From NCBI GenBank assembly GCA_011800805.1, contig MPNW01000013.1:257533-321532 (forward strand): 64,000 bases of DNA, written 5' to 3'. Both the position numbers and the translations under genes were made by a program. The stretch is from Hirudo medicinalis (lineage: Eukaryota; Annelida; Clitellata; Hirudinida; Hirudinidae). Under the pieces are notes generated by a model, which saw only the letters and a program-made list of their open reading frames with translations, searched no databases and was not told the origin of the DNA. Within the stretch, counting starts at the first letter, position 1. Each line of letters opens with the position of its first letter. This document shows, one piece after another, positions 24,693 through 38,390 of this stretch.

Positions 24693-25370
24693 AGTTCATT
24701 TCTATGGCGCCTTAAGCATAGCGTCAGAGGCGCCTTGGTTCTCGGTTTAATTCTATCTTGAATGGATAGGTGAATGAGATGGTGGGCTGGATGTGGCTAG
24801 AGAACAATAGATGAATAATGAGATTTTAAACATGATGCGAAGGTGTATAGGCAACCAGTGCAGTTGCGTCAGGCATTCAGGATGAGATTGAGAAGGACGA
24901 GCTTGGCTAGATTATTTTGGGAGCGCTGAAAGGAATGGATAAGTGAGGCAGAAGTACCACAGAGAAGGAAGTTGCAGTAGTCAAGACGAGAGAGGACCAG
25001 ACTGCATGCAAGAGCAGAAGTTGTGTCGACAGAGAGGAATGGACGGATTCTTGAGGTGTATGGGTGTGCCCATAAACATTTAAATTTATATGATTTCGGA
25101 TTTATGCGGGTTGATTGAAGAAAATTGACGAGATGCCAGTTGCCAGTTGTTAATGGCATCTGTGCACTCACGCAGATTGTCAAGTTGTTCGGAGACACTG
25201 TGGTTGGAGAGGACGTAGTAACGGGTCATGTCGTCCGCATATTGGTGAAAGGACACATCGAAGTTCTTAACGATGTCAGACAGGGTAAGGTATAGGTCGT
25301 GAAGAGTAGAGGTCCTAGGACAGAGCCCTGGGGAACCCTGGAAAGAAGTGCAGCAGAGGGGAAGTGTGAT
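24693..25370 (-). mobile_element. Non-LTR retrotransposon (LINE) 3' fragment, copy A
   Basis: On the minus strand it encodes the C-terminal part of a reverse transcriptase, including FHQYADDMTRYY with the YADD catalytic core, then SVSEQLDNLRECTDAINNWQ. It is closely similar to copy B at 53951-55165 but lacks two internal blocks present there. It is 5' truncated, as usual for LINEs, and has stops, so it is dead. The downstream phrasing resembles CR1/L2-type elements; the clade is inferred. Confidence 0.85.
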
Positions 25371-25384
25371 CGCCAAACTTAACG

Positions 25385-25512
25385 TATTGAGATAACGATG
25401 ACGATGCCGGTGACGATAACGACAACGATGATGATGATGATAATGATGATGGTTATGTTGAAGTCGACGATGATGATGACAACTACAATGACGACGACGA
25501 TAGTGACAATGT
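25385..25512. repeat. GAT/GAC microsatellite
   Basis: Interrupted GATGAC array directly right of LINE copy A. Confidence 0.8.
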
Positions 25513-25570
25513 TCGCAACCCAGCCTGCACCGCCAGGGAGCGCCCTCGGGTAGGGGCGCTATATAAATGG
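25513..25570 (+). mobile_element. Possible retroposon tail (GCGCTATATAAAT type)
   Basis: A GC-rich 45 bp patch ending GGGGCGCTATATAAATGG resembles the common 3' tail of invertebrate LINEs and SINEs. It follows a GAT array. No second copy in the window confirms it. Confidence 0.3.
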
Positions 25571-25952
25571 TAGATCGATTAAAGTGCCTTCACATCCCAT
25601 TGGGATACAAAAGGCACTCAAAATATCGGCTAAATATACATAAATGAAATAGTTCTTTTTCAACTTCCAAATGGGCATCTCATGCGAACTTTTCCACATT
25701 CGAATGTGGTTTTCCAAAGTCTTTTCCAGTTTCGCATTCGACATTCAACACTGCTTCTTAATATTGAAGTAAAACTCAACAAACTGAAAGTTAAAACAGA
25801 ACAATTTCTGAAAATATTCTTCTGAGATCTTTCGCTCAACGTGACGTCATCAGGGAGAGATGAAAAGTAAACAGTTGAAGATAAACAAGTGAATGTGGTT
25901 CTTCAAATCTTTCTTTGTTACTCGGAGTTTCAAGAGGAAACAATGATAGTGC

Positions 25953-26067
25953 TGATGATGATGCGATGATGACGGCGATGGTGATTATGATGATGATGAT
26001 GATGAGGACGATGATGGTCATTATGATGATGATGATGGTGATGATGATGAGGACGATGATGGTCATT

Positions 26068-26109
<42 letters not shown>

Positions 26110-26118
26110 GTGATGGTA
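25953..26118. repeat. (GAT)n array with internal duplication
   Basis: Long GAT array in which a block of about 50 bp containing GAGGACGATGATGGTCATTA is present twice. Confidence 0.9.
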
Positions 26119-26246
26119 TTGACGATGAAGCTAAGCTAATTTATTATCATATGAATATGTTATCAATTGAATTACCATTTGCTTTTGAATAATTTTTCAA
26201 TATTAAAAATGTTAGCAGCAACATCTGCCACTCATAAATAAGCAGG

Positions 26247-26931
26247 ATGCACCGGAAGTTGTCAAGTGTGGCGGTTGTGTCAGGAAGGAGTGACGTCGCA
26301 AAAAAGGTTGAAACGTCATGAATTATTAACGATTTACATTATTATATTATGTTATTTATAAGCAGCTCTGATGCTCATTAGCATATTCTAATATTTTATT
26401 TGTACTCATTAACCTGGTCAGCAGGTGGAGCTTTCCTACAGCGCTCTGAGCAACCGCTACAAATCAGAATTTACTGTCGTCAACACACAAAACTCGAAAA
26501 TCGATTTCGAAATCAAAGAAGGACATCAACTGGACTTCAAACCGAAGAAGGGGACTTTAGCCCCCAACGAATCAGCTACTGTCAAGGTCACTCTTCGTAT
26601 GGAAGCATACGACACCCTAAGCAGTCCGAGACTGGACAACATTCACGTGGACTTAACCTTTGACTTTCACGGAGATCAAATCAAAAAAACCTCGAAACCC
26701 CACGAACAGCATGTTTTAAAAGTCACTCTGACCGAAGATGCCTTCCTTCATCTGAAAACTGACATCACTTCCCTCAAATACCCACAAGAAACGAGACCTT
26801 GCAAGTCCAATAAGTGCATGGATATCCTCAGAGGCATCAAGGAAATCACGCCAAAGTTCCACGTGCTCAAGATGTTCTGCTTCGCAGCTATTGTCACCAG
26901 TTTCTTGTACTTTGATCTTTGCCTGAACTGA
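26247..26931 (+). CDS. Small tail-anchored protein with MSP/VAP-like domain
   Basis: The second exon (26422 or 26425 to 26931) is clear. The first exon 26247-26306 (MHRKLSSVAVV...DVAKK) is proposed because its donor AAG|GTTGAA keeps phase. The protein is about 188 residues. YKSEFTVVN, KIDFEIKEG, LDFKPKKGTLAPNESATVKVTL follows the beta-strand pattern of a major-sperm-protein fold (compare 'FKVKT...VRPNSG...PG.S..V.V.L' in VAPs). The VAP segment that binds FFAT motifs (KTTAP) is replaced by KEGHQ, so FFAT binding is doubtful. The C-terminus is a single hydrophobic stretch (FCFAAIVTSFLYF) ending four residues before the stop, suggesting a tail anchor. The acceptor is a CAGCAG tandem site. The real 5' end could differ. 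Confidence 0.55.
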
Positions 26932-29900
26932 GAGAAAATGTCAGTGCATTTATATGAATTCCAGCATAAAGGTTTCTTTGATGTCACCGATGACAAACAT
27001 AGTCGTTGCCAACGTAATCTTCTTAGCATCAAGTTCTGGTTAGTCAGCAATTTAATTCGTTGAAAGTGCAGAAAGATTTTAAAACCTTTAAAAGCTCCCT
27101 AGGGGCATGTCAGTTGCTACATTCGCCTCATTAAATTTTAACTCAGCTTCTATTCTTAAAATAAATACTTGCTAAAGCTCTTGATATTTCAGAAGCGAGT
27201 CCAAATACTTTGCAATTTTTGTTCCTTCAATTCTTTATTTTTATTTAAAATAATTTGTATTTAAATTTTAGAATAATATAAAATAAACACGTGTTTCCAA
27301 ATTTTATTTTATAATTTATTCAGAGACATCAGCATTTTGTTGCAAAATCCTGAAAAAATAATGAAATTATCAAACGGAATTTTGAAGTTGTTTTTGTTAC
27401 TTTTGCAATAGATTAGAAAGATAGATAGTTTTTCTTTCCTGTGAAAATAAAGAAATCCGCGGACTGTCATCGTCTTCCAAGCAAACAAAGCGCATGAAAT
27501 ATTAAATCTGCAAGTGTTGTTCACAATTTAATAAGCAATTTAAAGCAAAAAAAAATTTGAATTACAATAATAGTAACTCTGATATTATTAGTATCTTTTA
27601 ATATATAAATAATCACAAATTATAATCTCAGATAATTAAATATATTTTGCATCTCAAAATTTTATTAATTTATCTTTTAAGAATTTTTTTCCATCTTTTT
27701 CCTGAGAAGTTTTCCAAAGTTTTAAGCATGAATGCATTTATGGCTGGATCTAACAAATCAACTTCAAATTTTAAGTGAATGGACGGATTGAAGGAAGCTA
27801 AAGAATAATTTAGAAATTATTTCCATAATTTTACTGGACGCTAATTCGTTGTGATCGCCGATCCTGTTCCGGCAGATAATAGAACTTGGCTATCTTGGCA
27901 AAACACCATACAGGAGATGTTTCACCCTGATAAACTCTGCGTTGACACCTGGCTAATGGGTTTCAACGTTGAATGTTCATGAGTTGCTGTTTTAATAATT
28001 TAAGCAGTGTAATGAAATATATGTTTCAATGTAAGATTTACAAGATGGGCCGCATTTACGATGTCTGAAATGTAAGAAATATTTATTTCACGCTTCCTTA
28101 GATTCACGAAAATGGCCAAAAATTTGTCAATAAAATGTGTTTCCTGAGGCTTTTCCAGGCTCAGCAAAACATTTTAATTACTTTTGTAGATATTAAATTC
28201 ATTCAACTCCAACAAACAGCTGTAATGATTAATACTATTTCCAACATTTCTTGAGACCATTTACTGCGTAATAAAAATATTTCGAATAAATCCAGTGAAT
28301 AACACCCACGCACACATTTTGAATTCTCTCACGTTTCCAATCAACCGCAGATGGAGTTGAAGGTTTCAAAGAATTCGCCGGACTTAAATGCAGTTGTTCG
28401 ATTTGTTTCGATTTTAATCAACTTAAATTTGAAAGTTTAAATGCCAAGCACAAATTATAAAATAAGTTCTTGTTAATACAACATCAGTTCAATTGCGATG
28501 TCAAAAACCTTCATAAATTTGTCAGTCGAAAGACAGTCTAACGAAGTGTTGATCTGCTGCTTGTTTCACCAACAACAATGAAGCGCTCATTTTTAACATT
28601 TTAATATTCTGGGTCCAATTGCCTTCATTTCGCTGAAACTTGGCATCGTCATCAGAACCACTTTGCATTCAGCGCTCATGAATGGGCGGAGTTGTCTGTC
28701 ACGTGAGTGATTAAAAGGTGGCTGGCATTCGTGCATGCGTGATCGATTGGCTGTTAGGAATCCCAACCTCGAGAAATGAAGTCAGGACGATAATTGCGGA
28801 CCTTCGTCACCATCCTGAAACGTTTTTATTCAAAAAAGAATAAAATTCGCTACTCAGCAATAGTAGGGAACACTTAACATCGAAGTCATCAAGACAGGCA
28901 CAGTTGAAAATTGAATTTCCAATTTGCTGACTCCTTCAAAATCCGCTTAATAAAACCAATTTAAATTAAACTCGTGTTTTCGGGTGGTTTATTGAATTCC
29001 CTATTGAAACATTCCAATGAAAATTCCGCAGAAGACAACAAATGCTAATATTCAATTAAAAAAACACTTTAAACATTCCCTAATTTTGTGGTCTCAACAG
29101 GAATTCTGAAATATGGAGAGGAATTGTGTACTACAAAGAATCGATGTCAAAGCTGTAAAGATGGATAATAAAAAATAAACAAACCAGGAATGATGGTACA
29201 CCCTATTTGATGAAATGTAATGGATCGAATGCTCCAAACTTAAGACTACACAGCTACAAGTTGACCTTTTAGCCACGACTTCACATGTGACTGACATCCA
29301 CACATTCAAAAATGCAAGCAAGATATTTGCTGATCCTCAAAAAAGTGAGAATGTCAACTTTACAATGAGTATGCAGCAATATGGCTACATTCAGTCACAA
29401 ATGATTAAAGGAATTCAGAATGTAGAACTATCTGAACCAATGAAATTTATTATTTTGCAACAGAAATTTATGAGGTGGTGGAAATAATCAAGGTTACAGA
29501 AGCTGAACAGCATTATACTATTGTTCCAACATTGCAAGAGCTCAACAAAGTGACAGACAAAATGCAGAATTAACAAGTTTAACTTTTAAGCTATGACAAG
29601 GTATAAATATATGCTGGCATTACCAATATATCTTATGTTTTTGAAATCTATCCAATCAAAATGATTCTTAAACAAAGTGTAGACTAATAAAAAAGGAGCT
29701 TGTAATCAGTAACTACAACGACCAACAACCTCAGCAACAGCAATAATAATAACAATAACAATGATAATGACAATAATAATAAAAGAAAACACAAACAACA
29801 GCTTCACAACGAATCAAACTAAGGTCAAAGCATGAGCATGACACTGTTACAACAATGTGCTCAGTAAACTGGTGTCATCACTATTATCATCATTAAGCCA

Positions 29901-29966
29901 ATCATCTCCACTCTTCGAAAGAGTAACTGTGATGATGATGATGTCCAAAATGTCAAAGGGTACTGC
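26932..29966. other. 3 kb intergenic between convergent genes
   Basis: AT-rich unique sequence, with AATAAA at about 27281 downstream of the MSP-like gene. A 66-codon ORF at 29287-29487 has no recognised homology. A short AAT/AAC tract lies at about 29740-29785. Nothing else seen. Confidence 0.5.
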
Positions 29967-32524
29967 TTAAAGAGAGCTTCCTTTGGAGAGATCTCCAAGG
30001 ACATACTTCTTGTAGTAGGAGTTCATCTGCTCCAAAGCAATGAAAGTCAACACTGTGTGAGGTCCAAGTCTGGCATAATAGGGAGTGAATCCTTTCCACA
30101 AGCTGAAGAAGCCCTCATTTCGTATGCACTTGAAGAGCACATCCTGTAGAATAATCCATGGTCACTTCAAGGTTTTCACATACATGATTACTTAATCATG
30201 TAAACATATTTGCATAGAAGTGATCACATAAACATAATCACATGCAAGTACATAAATCAACTTACCAGGGCTCCCTTGTACTCGGGCTTGCCATCAATGA
30301 CCTTCATGCTTTGAATCCTCGTCTTTGCGATGTCGACAGGCATCGAGGCAGCAGTTGTCACCAGTCCGCTGATCATGCTGGCAACAAAGTGCAATAAGAT
30401 GTTCTCCTCAAAGTAGCCTGCACGTCAACAACATCTCAGATCATCAAGATGTCATTAATTAATTATTTGTAGCAAGCACAGCCATTCTTGATGTGATGTC
30501 ATCAGATCATGCATCATGCAGGTCATCCTCATTCTCCCTCCCCCCTCCACAAAAGACTCGGAACCCTAAAGTCCCTCATCGTTACATTTTAACATTTGTT
30601 TGTAATTAATTTTAAAAAATTAAATCAGAAATTAAAAGGCAAATCACGAGATAACAAGATATCATCAGCACAATGGTGAAAAAATTAATAATAATAATAA
30701 AAATAATAACAATGATAATAACCCGTAGAAAGGACAATCTGCTTGGCCTGAGAATAGGAAGCCAGCTGAGCTGCATTGACCACCATGGCTCGAACAACAG
30801 TTGGCCCACAACCCTAACAATTGCCATCATCAGTAAAAATGTATATGCAACACCATAACATGGTTAATGCATGGAAATGTTTAGCTCAATAAATGCATTA
30901 GAAGTCACTAGTTGAGTCCACACTTGACCTAATCCTACCAATATTCATTTAGAACCTACAAAGGCATCAACCAACCCTCCACAATGTCAGGATGCCTTCC
31001 TCTTTGGTCATCCTGTAAAGAGCATCAAACACATTCTTGTAACCTCTTCTTTCAGCAGGTGGCAACCTGAAAACAAAGAAAGACCAGGATGTTAAAGAAT
31101 TAGAAAATATCTGTATGAACATCAGTATCTGTTCAAAGTCTAAGGTCTTTAAAATAATAATAATATTATTATTATGGATTCAAATGGCCAAATCAAAACT
31201 AATCACAAGACATTAAATCTGAGGCATGATTTGAGTGACCCCCACAAATAGGAAATGCAGGCTAAACATAAGAAATAATGTGCCTTATGAAACTCATCCT
31301 CATACAAAAGGTCATACATTCATCTTTGGATTTTTTAACCACAAAATCTCATCATCCATCTAAGCCAAGATCCGACCTTCCATCGGCAGTCATCCTAATG
31401 AGCGAGATCTCGGCAGGTGTTCCTATGAAGCTTCCCACGCCACCTGCTGCCATGCCGATGGCTGCCTTCATGAAGAAGTTGGGAGATTTGTTGTCTCTAG
31501 AAATATCATTTGCTGATGAAATATTTCCAAGACAAACAATCAAATAAATGAAGTAAAAATTCTCATAACTTCATAATTTATTGCTCCAAGACCATGACTA
31601 GAAAAATGAAGTGAGTGCTTAACAATAGGTTACATGACTCTTACATTTGAATCCCACAAAAATAATTCAACCAATATATATATCATACAAACACCAGCCA
31701 ATTATTCAAATAAAAACATCTACATCCAAAATTTATATCAGGCTATTTTGTGAAATAACTTAAAGCAAATAAATTTCAAACTTGGAAAATTGTTCAAAGA
31801 GGTATTGGTAGACTCCCAGCCTAGTGGTCGTATAAGTTGCCTGCCTCAACAAGCCAGCAGAAAGCCTGTAAATAAGAATTTTCAAGATATTACTCTAAAA
31901 TGATCAAACCTTAAATCTCCTTAAAATTAAGCAATAAATGAATGAAAAAGCTGCCTCAACAAGCTTATCACAAAATCTACACTTAAACCTATGTATGTGA
32001 CACTATTTGTTAGCTGTTAGAAGCAATACTGACTGATACCAACCCTGCATATAGTCCTGTAAAACCCTCATTTTTTATGATGTTCTTAATGACAGTGAAA
32101 CTGGTGACTCTTTCTTTGGCTGTACCAACACCTAATATAAACAGATATATGTATGATGAGCAATCTATATTTAATATGTAATGACAAATAGTGTACACAT
32201 GTCCTCAATTAATCAAAATATTTTAAAAAACATTAAAAGCTATTGCTTCAAAAGAAAATTATATCAATATGAAAAATAACAAGTTACCACTAAGTTGCAT
32301 TCTGTTCTTGACCAAATCTAAGGGTTGAACAACAATTGTGGCCATCATTCTGCAAAACATTCATTTCAAAATTACCCTAAAATGATGAATAATAACCTAA
32401 GAAAAAAAAAGAATTTTTAAACAACATACCCGGCCGAACCTCCGAAAACGAATTTCATATATTTAGGCATAGTAGCCGGTGGCGGTGCTGGAGCAGTTGA
32501 ACTTGATTCAGGATTAGAACTCAT
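29967..32524 (-). CDS. SLC25A11: Mitochondrial 2-oxoglutarate/malate carrier
   Basis: Nine exons read downwards: 32430-32524, 32288-32349, 32044-32131, 31782-31865, 31377-31496, 30976-31066, 30723-30813, 30266-30417, 29967-30143; 319 residues (human 314). Three carrier repeats are visible with signatures QPLDLVKNRMQ, TPAEISLIRM and MPVDIAKTRIQ; the second deviates from the consensus in the way human OGC does. Near-identical blocks include SAGLLRQATYTTTRLG, RGYKNVF, VVNAAQLASYSQ, SGLVTTAASMPVDIAKTRIQ and TPYYARLGPHTVLTF. It exchanges 2-oxoglutarate for malate across the inner mitochondrial membrane in the malate-aspartate shuttle. Two donors are GTTGGT. The N-terminus is Pro/Ala/Ser-rich (SSTAPAPPPATMP). 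Confidence 0.97.
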
Positions 32525-33206
32525 TTTGGACAGTTTCAAGATGACGATTTCAAGAAATAATCGTTCAGTTCTCAATCAACCTTGCGACAGAAGAAAGGTC
32601 GGCCAACCGATGCGCTCGATAAGCATAAACTGTCGATTCTAAATAAGATTCAGGAGATTAGAGTCTGCTTCCACCTTCCACATATTTTTATAATTGCTAA
32701 AATGTATATTCAAACAACAAAAATAAAATATATAAATATAGTTTTTATTTGGTTTAATGTGAAATATCTTTAAATAAAAAAACCAGTTAATACAGATAAA
32801 GATGGATAGAAATTGTTTAACATTTTAATGTTTTTTGTATAATTAAAAATCTAAACAACTATAACTTTTTTCAGCTATTGTAGTATGTTCCCACTTTTAA
32901 CCAGCATCCGGTTTATGCTTTTTTTGCTCCATAAGGTTTTTATTGACAAAGTGGGGAATTCTGCAAACCTTGTTTACCAAGTGAGGCTTTATGTTCATTA
33001 TTATTGTCTTATCGGAACTAGCAATTTAATTTATTGTCATGTCTGCTTAGCATGTAACTATTCGCATATTTTTTAACTATGTAAATAATATAGTAAATAT
33101 TGTATCTAACAAATCAGTTCTTTCATATCAACATTCCAATTACGACTATTTATGCAATGTAAATATTATTTGTATAATGTTGTACCCATTTTGAGTCGTT
33201 TTAGAT
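32525..33206. promoter_or_regulatory. Divergent intergenic region, SLC25A11 / CLIP1
   Basis: The 682 bp between two start codons facing away from each other must hold both 5' UTRs and promoters, if the CLIP1 start is right. TTTTAG two bases before the CLIP1 ATG could be an acceptor, so CLIP1 may have a further upstream non-coding exon. No recognisable promoter motif beyond general AT richness. Confidence 0.5.
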
Positions 33207-36200
33207 ATGAGCCAACCAATGGCCAATAAGATATCTAATTCTCCATCCAATCGATTCTCTCGAGCATCACCATTCAATCAAAGTCACCATAGACTAAATA
33301 CAGCCGCATCAAGTAAGCAATCAACAACGCCTAATGGTTAGTAATCTTCCCAATGATGAACTACTCAATGATGAGGTACTCAAGCACAAAGCAATTCCTA
33401 ATTATAAAGTTGTTGTAATAGATATACCAAACGTGACGACTGATTATATTAAATTAAAAAATCCAACTTAACAGAATTGCCTGAACTGGCCTTAGGCAAC
33501 TCAGCTTTTGCAATAAATACTGACGACTTCAAGATCGGTGATCGGGTTTGGGTTGGTGGAGTGAAGCCAGGCATCATTGCTTTTATTGGTGAAGTTCAGT
33601 TTGCTCAAGGGGAATGGGCTGGAGTTGTTCTTGACTCTCCAGTAGGTAAAAATGATGGAAGTGTCAATGGTTTGAGGTACTTTATGTGTGAACCAAAGAG
33701 AGGCATATTTTCCACCCTAACAAAATTAACAAAAACCTACACAAAGAATCTTTCTTCAACCTCTGAGGCTAAGGTTTGTTACTTGACTTTTTTTAAATTG
33801 AAATGATGGTATGAACTAACTATTAATTAACTATTTTGTTAAGTGATTCATCAATACAATCATAAAATGGTTTGGCATTTGAAATCATGTTGCATCATCA
33901 TTTATACATATGAGTTGACAGTCGACAAGTAACTCTTGACCATCTTTGGTGGTGAAAATATGTAATAATTAGTAATTAGTAAGTAAATATGTAATAACTA
34001 TAAATAGTTGTAGTTACAATAATAAAAATATAATTGCAATGAAAGTTATACTGACCAATATTTTTATTTTATTTTAACTCGTTTCATTGCAGAATCTCTC
34101 GGAAGTCAAAGTTGTTGATTCTTTAGAAAACAACATGCCTGATAAATCTCAAAAGTTTGCAGATCAAAAATATCCATGGCCTCAAAAAGATCATGCTGAT
34201 TCCAACATCTCTTCAGATCTTGATAGCAATACTTCCACAAAGCAAATACCTGACACGGCTGCTCGAGATAAAATGTCTTACATCCAATCAGAGGTTTCGG
34301 CAACAAAAGTCAACCAATTAGAATTAACATCATCTTTGACCAATGACAAACGTAAAATTAGCATCAGTTCGAGTTCCAGCCAAAGTTCAGGCAGGGTTGA
34401 TGGTCTGCTGTCCAAGATTAATGTGCCCTTCAAAACTGGAGACAGGGTTCTTGTGAGTGGGTCGAAGGAAGGGATTGTCAGATTCATTGGGGAGGCAGAT
34501 TTTGCTAAAGGTGTTTGGGTTGGTGTGGAGCTGAAGGAGGCTCTAGGGAAGAATGATGGATCGGTGGCTGGAAAGAGGTGCATTATTTTGATTTTTAAGT
34601 CATTTTTTTATTTAACATACTCTAAAAAATTTCCTCAAAATGCTATTGGATGAGCTCCTTTAATAACAAAAAAAACATTCAATGGTTGACAAATGTTCCA
34701 GGTATTTCCACTGCGCAGCAATGCACGGCCTTTTCGCACCCGTGCATAAAGTTGAGGTATGCAGGACACCTGTTCGGGCTACCCCCCAGCGCCAGCAGAG
34801 GAGTCATTCCAGCCTGGCGGGCAATGCCGTCAGCAAGAGTAGCAGCCACAACAGCAACCTCACAAACAACAGGGGCAGTCAGGAATCCATCAGTTCCATT
34901 GGATCTGCAGCATCCAGTGCATCTCGGAGGATGAAGTTGGGCGTCACGAGTCTCAGCGGACACGTGGGCAGATTTGTTTGCTTTGAAATTTGTTTTGTCA
35001 AATTTTAAGAGCATTACCTCAATGTTGGAGATGCAAGTTCTAAACAGTTCTAGAAGGATCCATTTTGCATTTAGAAATAAACTTTATTTTGGCACTTAAA
35101 GTAATTAAAAAGTAAAATACTTGAAGTATTTTAAGTTGTTAATTTTTTTTTTTAGAAATACCCTTTTTTGTTGTAGAGAACAAAAGGATCATTGTACAAC
35201 ACGCCAACCTTGTCAGCTCTGCAGGTCATTTGATAATTAACCTGTCAACGATGTAAAAGTTGCATTGGTATATTAATTATTTAATCTCACAAACACATTA
35301 ATATGTTTGATATAATATCACCCCTAATAATCATTTTCACATTTTTATCACCTTTTGATGAAGCTCTTGTGCCTCAAGTAGGGTATGCTGGTAAGTGCTG
35401 AGTATGTAATTGTATAAGTGTAATGAGTTTGTAAATGTATAAGTGTGATGAGTACGTAACTGATTGAATGTTTTTAATCTTGACATTATTTTTCAGAAAA
35501 CTTTGAAAGAAAAAGAAGAACATATTGAGCAGTTGATAAAAGAAAGAGATCTCGATAGATCAGAGTTTATCAGGACTGCCGCACAAATTGATGAGGTGAT
35601 GAATAACTTCTCTTAAAATAATTTTGTTGAAATTATATTTTAAGACATTTATGTTTAAATACTTAGTTTTATAAGTGAATTGATTTTAAATGTAGTTTTC
35701 TATAATTCATGATTAACATTGAATCATTGGTTGCGATTGGACAGGTGGAAGGAAAGCTGATGATGATGCAGTCCGACAAAAGAAGGTTCTTGGAGGAGAT
35801 GGATTCAAGGTTGAGACAAGCAGAGGAACTCATCATCACCCTCGAAGGGGAGAAGAATGACCTCAGAATTCAACTCATGGAGGAGAAGAGGTTCATTTGC
35901 ATAATTTATTAATGTTTCATTTCATGACTGAATTATGCATGTCATAAAATATTCAGAAAATATGAAGACCTTCAGTTTTCATTGGAAGAAGCAAACATTG
36001 AAAAATCAGACATTCAAGTTGGTCGACATTAATTATTTAATCCGAGACTTGTTTTGTTTGTGACTTGTTTTGTTTGTGACTTGTTTTGTTTGTGACTTGT
36101 TTTGTTTGTGACTTGTTTTGCATCGGAAGATGTTGAAACATGGTTGAAGTTTACTGTTTGTTGTTGTTGTAATTTGTAGAGTCAAATTGAGAAAGATTCA

Positions 36201-38358
36201 AAGAGGTTGAAAGAGCTGGATGAGAAACTTAAGAATGAGATGCAACTGAATGATAAGCTCACCAATGAAGTCAAGGTTTGTTGTGGATGCTAATAAATTA
36301 TGTCAATATGTTAATTAAGTAAATATAACCTGAGTGTTATTAATTTCACTTACTTTTTGAGCATAACTTGATTCTGTGGAAATCTAAGTTAAACTGAATA
36401 TTTAATTTTGAGTGACTGAGTGGTTTGCAAACAAATTGCAGAGTCTGAAGATGCTTGGTTTGAGTAAGGATGACCCAATTGATGAGTACCTGGATCAGAT
36501 CGAGGAACTTACGCACAAACTTTGTGTGGCTGAGAACAGGATCAAGGCATTTGAGAAGGAAGGGCTACAGGTAAGCACGACATTTCATTATGTTTGCCAG
36601 TGTGTTTTTGCTGCCATGTGAGTTTATTAAGTCATATTACATTATTATTTTATGAATCAACATGCTTAAGATGCTTGTGAAGGGATATGAATGACATGTC
36701 GTGGGGAAATGAAAGATTTATATAATTGCAGGTGAGGAAATCCCTGGGCCTTTAATTGTGGTGTGTGATGAAAAACAATAACAAAATGTGTTATTGGAAT
36801 GTGAAGGAAATCTTCAGTGATTGATGAATGAATGAATGAATGAATGAATGAATGAATGAATGAATGAATGAATGAATGAATGAATGATTGAATGAATGAA
36901 TGATTGATTGAATGAATACAAGGCATGAACAAATAAAAGAGATTAGATTCTATTAATAATAATATTCAATGGAATAATGTGTAGGACATGATCTCTTATT
37001 CACCAGTTGTGTTGAGTCCCCTTTCTGTCCCACAGTTCATCATTCCATGGAATAGGCATTACTCAAATTATTTTGCCTAGCATTGGAATATCTTTACTTG
37101 CACTTACATCAGAATATTTTTTTGTTGTGGGTGTTACATTTCAAGTGCATTGCTTTGAATGAAATTTATGTCTTTCTCACCTAGAAGTAGTTTCCCTATG
37201 TGTAAGTGGCTATTTAATGACTTGAGGTGCTCACATGTGTTTTATTTTGAATCTCTGAGAATGTGACTTTCTGAAACAGTTTGATTGAAAGGATGAAGTC
37301 ATGATGACCATTTCAAAATGTGCAAAGATACGGAGCTGCTGCTGCTGCCACAAAATAGAAATACGGCTATTCAGGCACTGAACATTTCACACATACATTA
37401 GGCAAGCATGCCAAGACACACATATGCAAATACTAGCTCATACTCCATGTGATGTCACAATGCTCTGCTGTCCTCTGCATCCATGTTGCTGCTCACGTGA
37501 TCTCATCTTGTCCTGCTGAGTACCCTCACCTCCTCACTGTCTCCCCAGTTCCTTCCTCAACTTCTCACCACTTCATCCATTTACAACATTTTAAAAGGTT
37601 TTTACAGGAACTAATTTATAAGAAAGCATTATTTTAAAACATTCTGCTTCTTTGTTTTCCAAGCTTCACATGAACCACAAATTTTCAGCCTGACAATTTG
37701 AGGAATAGTATTTCTTGATGAAGTAAAATAAACTTATATTAGATATTTAGTTATTTTTTTTTAATATTATCTTAACTTCAAAATTGTGTCACATGCAGCT
37801 TCTTTGTTTATGAAGCACCTCCATTCTCTCTCTTCCATCCGCTCATCCATCCATCCATCCTGCTCACTCCTTTCCAGCATGCTTCCATCAGATCCTCCCG
37901 AGTATGAGGTGTATGCTTTTGTTACTTGTTTAAGATCTCACTTGGAGTTGTGAGTTGCTTTTGAGAGGTTAGGTTGTTGTTGTTGTTGTTGTTGTTGTTG
38001 TTGAATGACTGCTAAATGATTACTTGTTTGAATCCGTTAATATTGTTGTATTAATATTAATAAGCAATAATTGCTAACTTTCATTCGTACTTTCAAGCTT
38101 ACAGGATCAAATGTTCTCCTTGATGAGTTATAATTATTTATTTGTGGAACATTTAGTTTTTAATTAATTAATTTTAATCAATTAATCCCATACTTATTCT
38201 GCACTAATTTAAGACAATGCTTACAATTTATTTAACGAGAAACATCACTCAAGTACTTTCTAAGAAATTGAAGAAGATATGATTGAAGTAGTTTTTAAGA
38301 AATCGGCACATTTGTTAACTTTAGATCATTGAACAGGAGATGATGATGGTGATGATGA

Positions 38359-38390
<32 letters not shown>

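Noticed and set aside
24451..24761. Overlapping poly-His, poly-Met and poly-Asp ORFs
   Set aside because: All are shadows of the GAT/GAC microsatellite after the last SLC6 exon.
29287..29487. 66-codon ORF
   Set aside because: Coding-like composition, but neither the extended frames nor its neighbours give a recognisable protein.
36666..36932. 88-codon minus-strand ORF with SFIHSFIH repeats
   Set aside because: Shadow of the (TGAA)n array in a CLIP1 intron.
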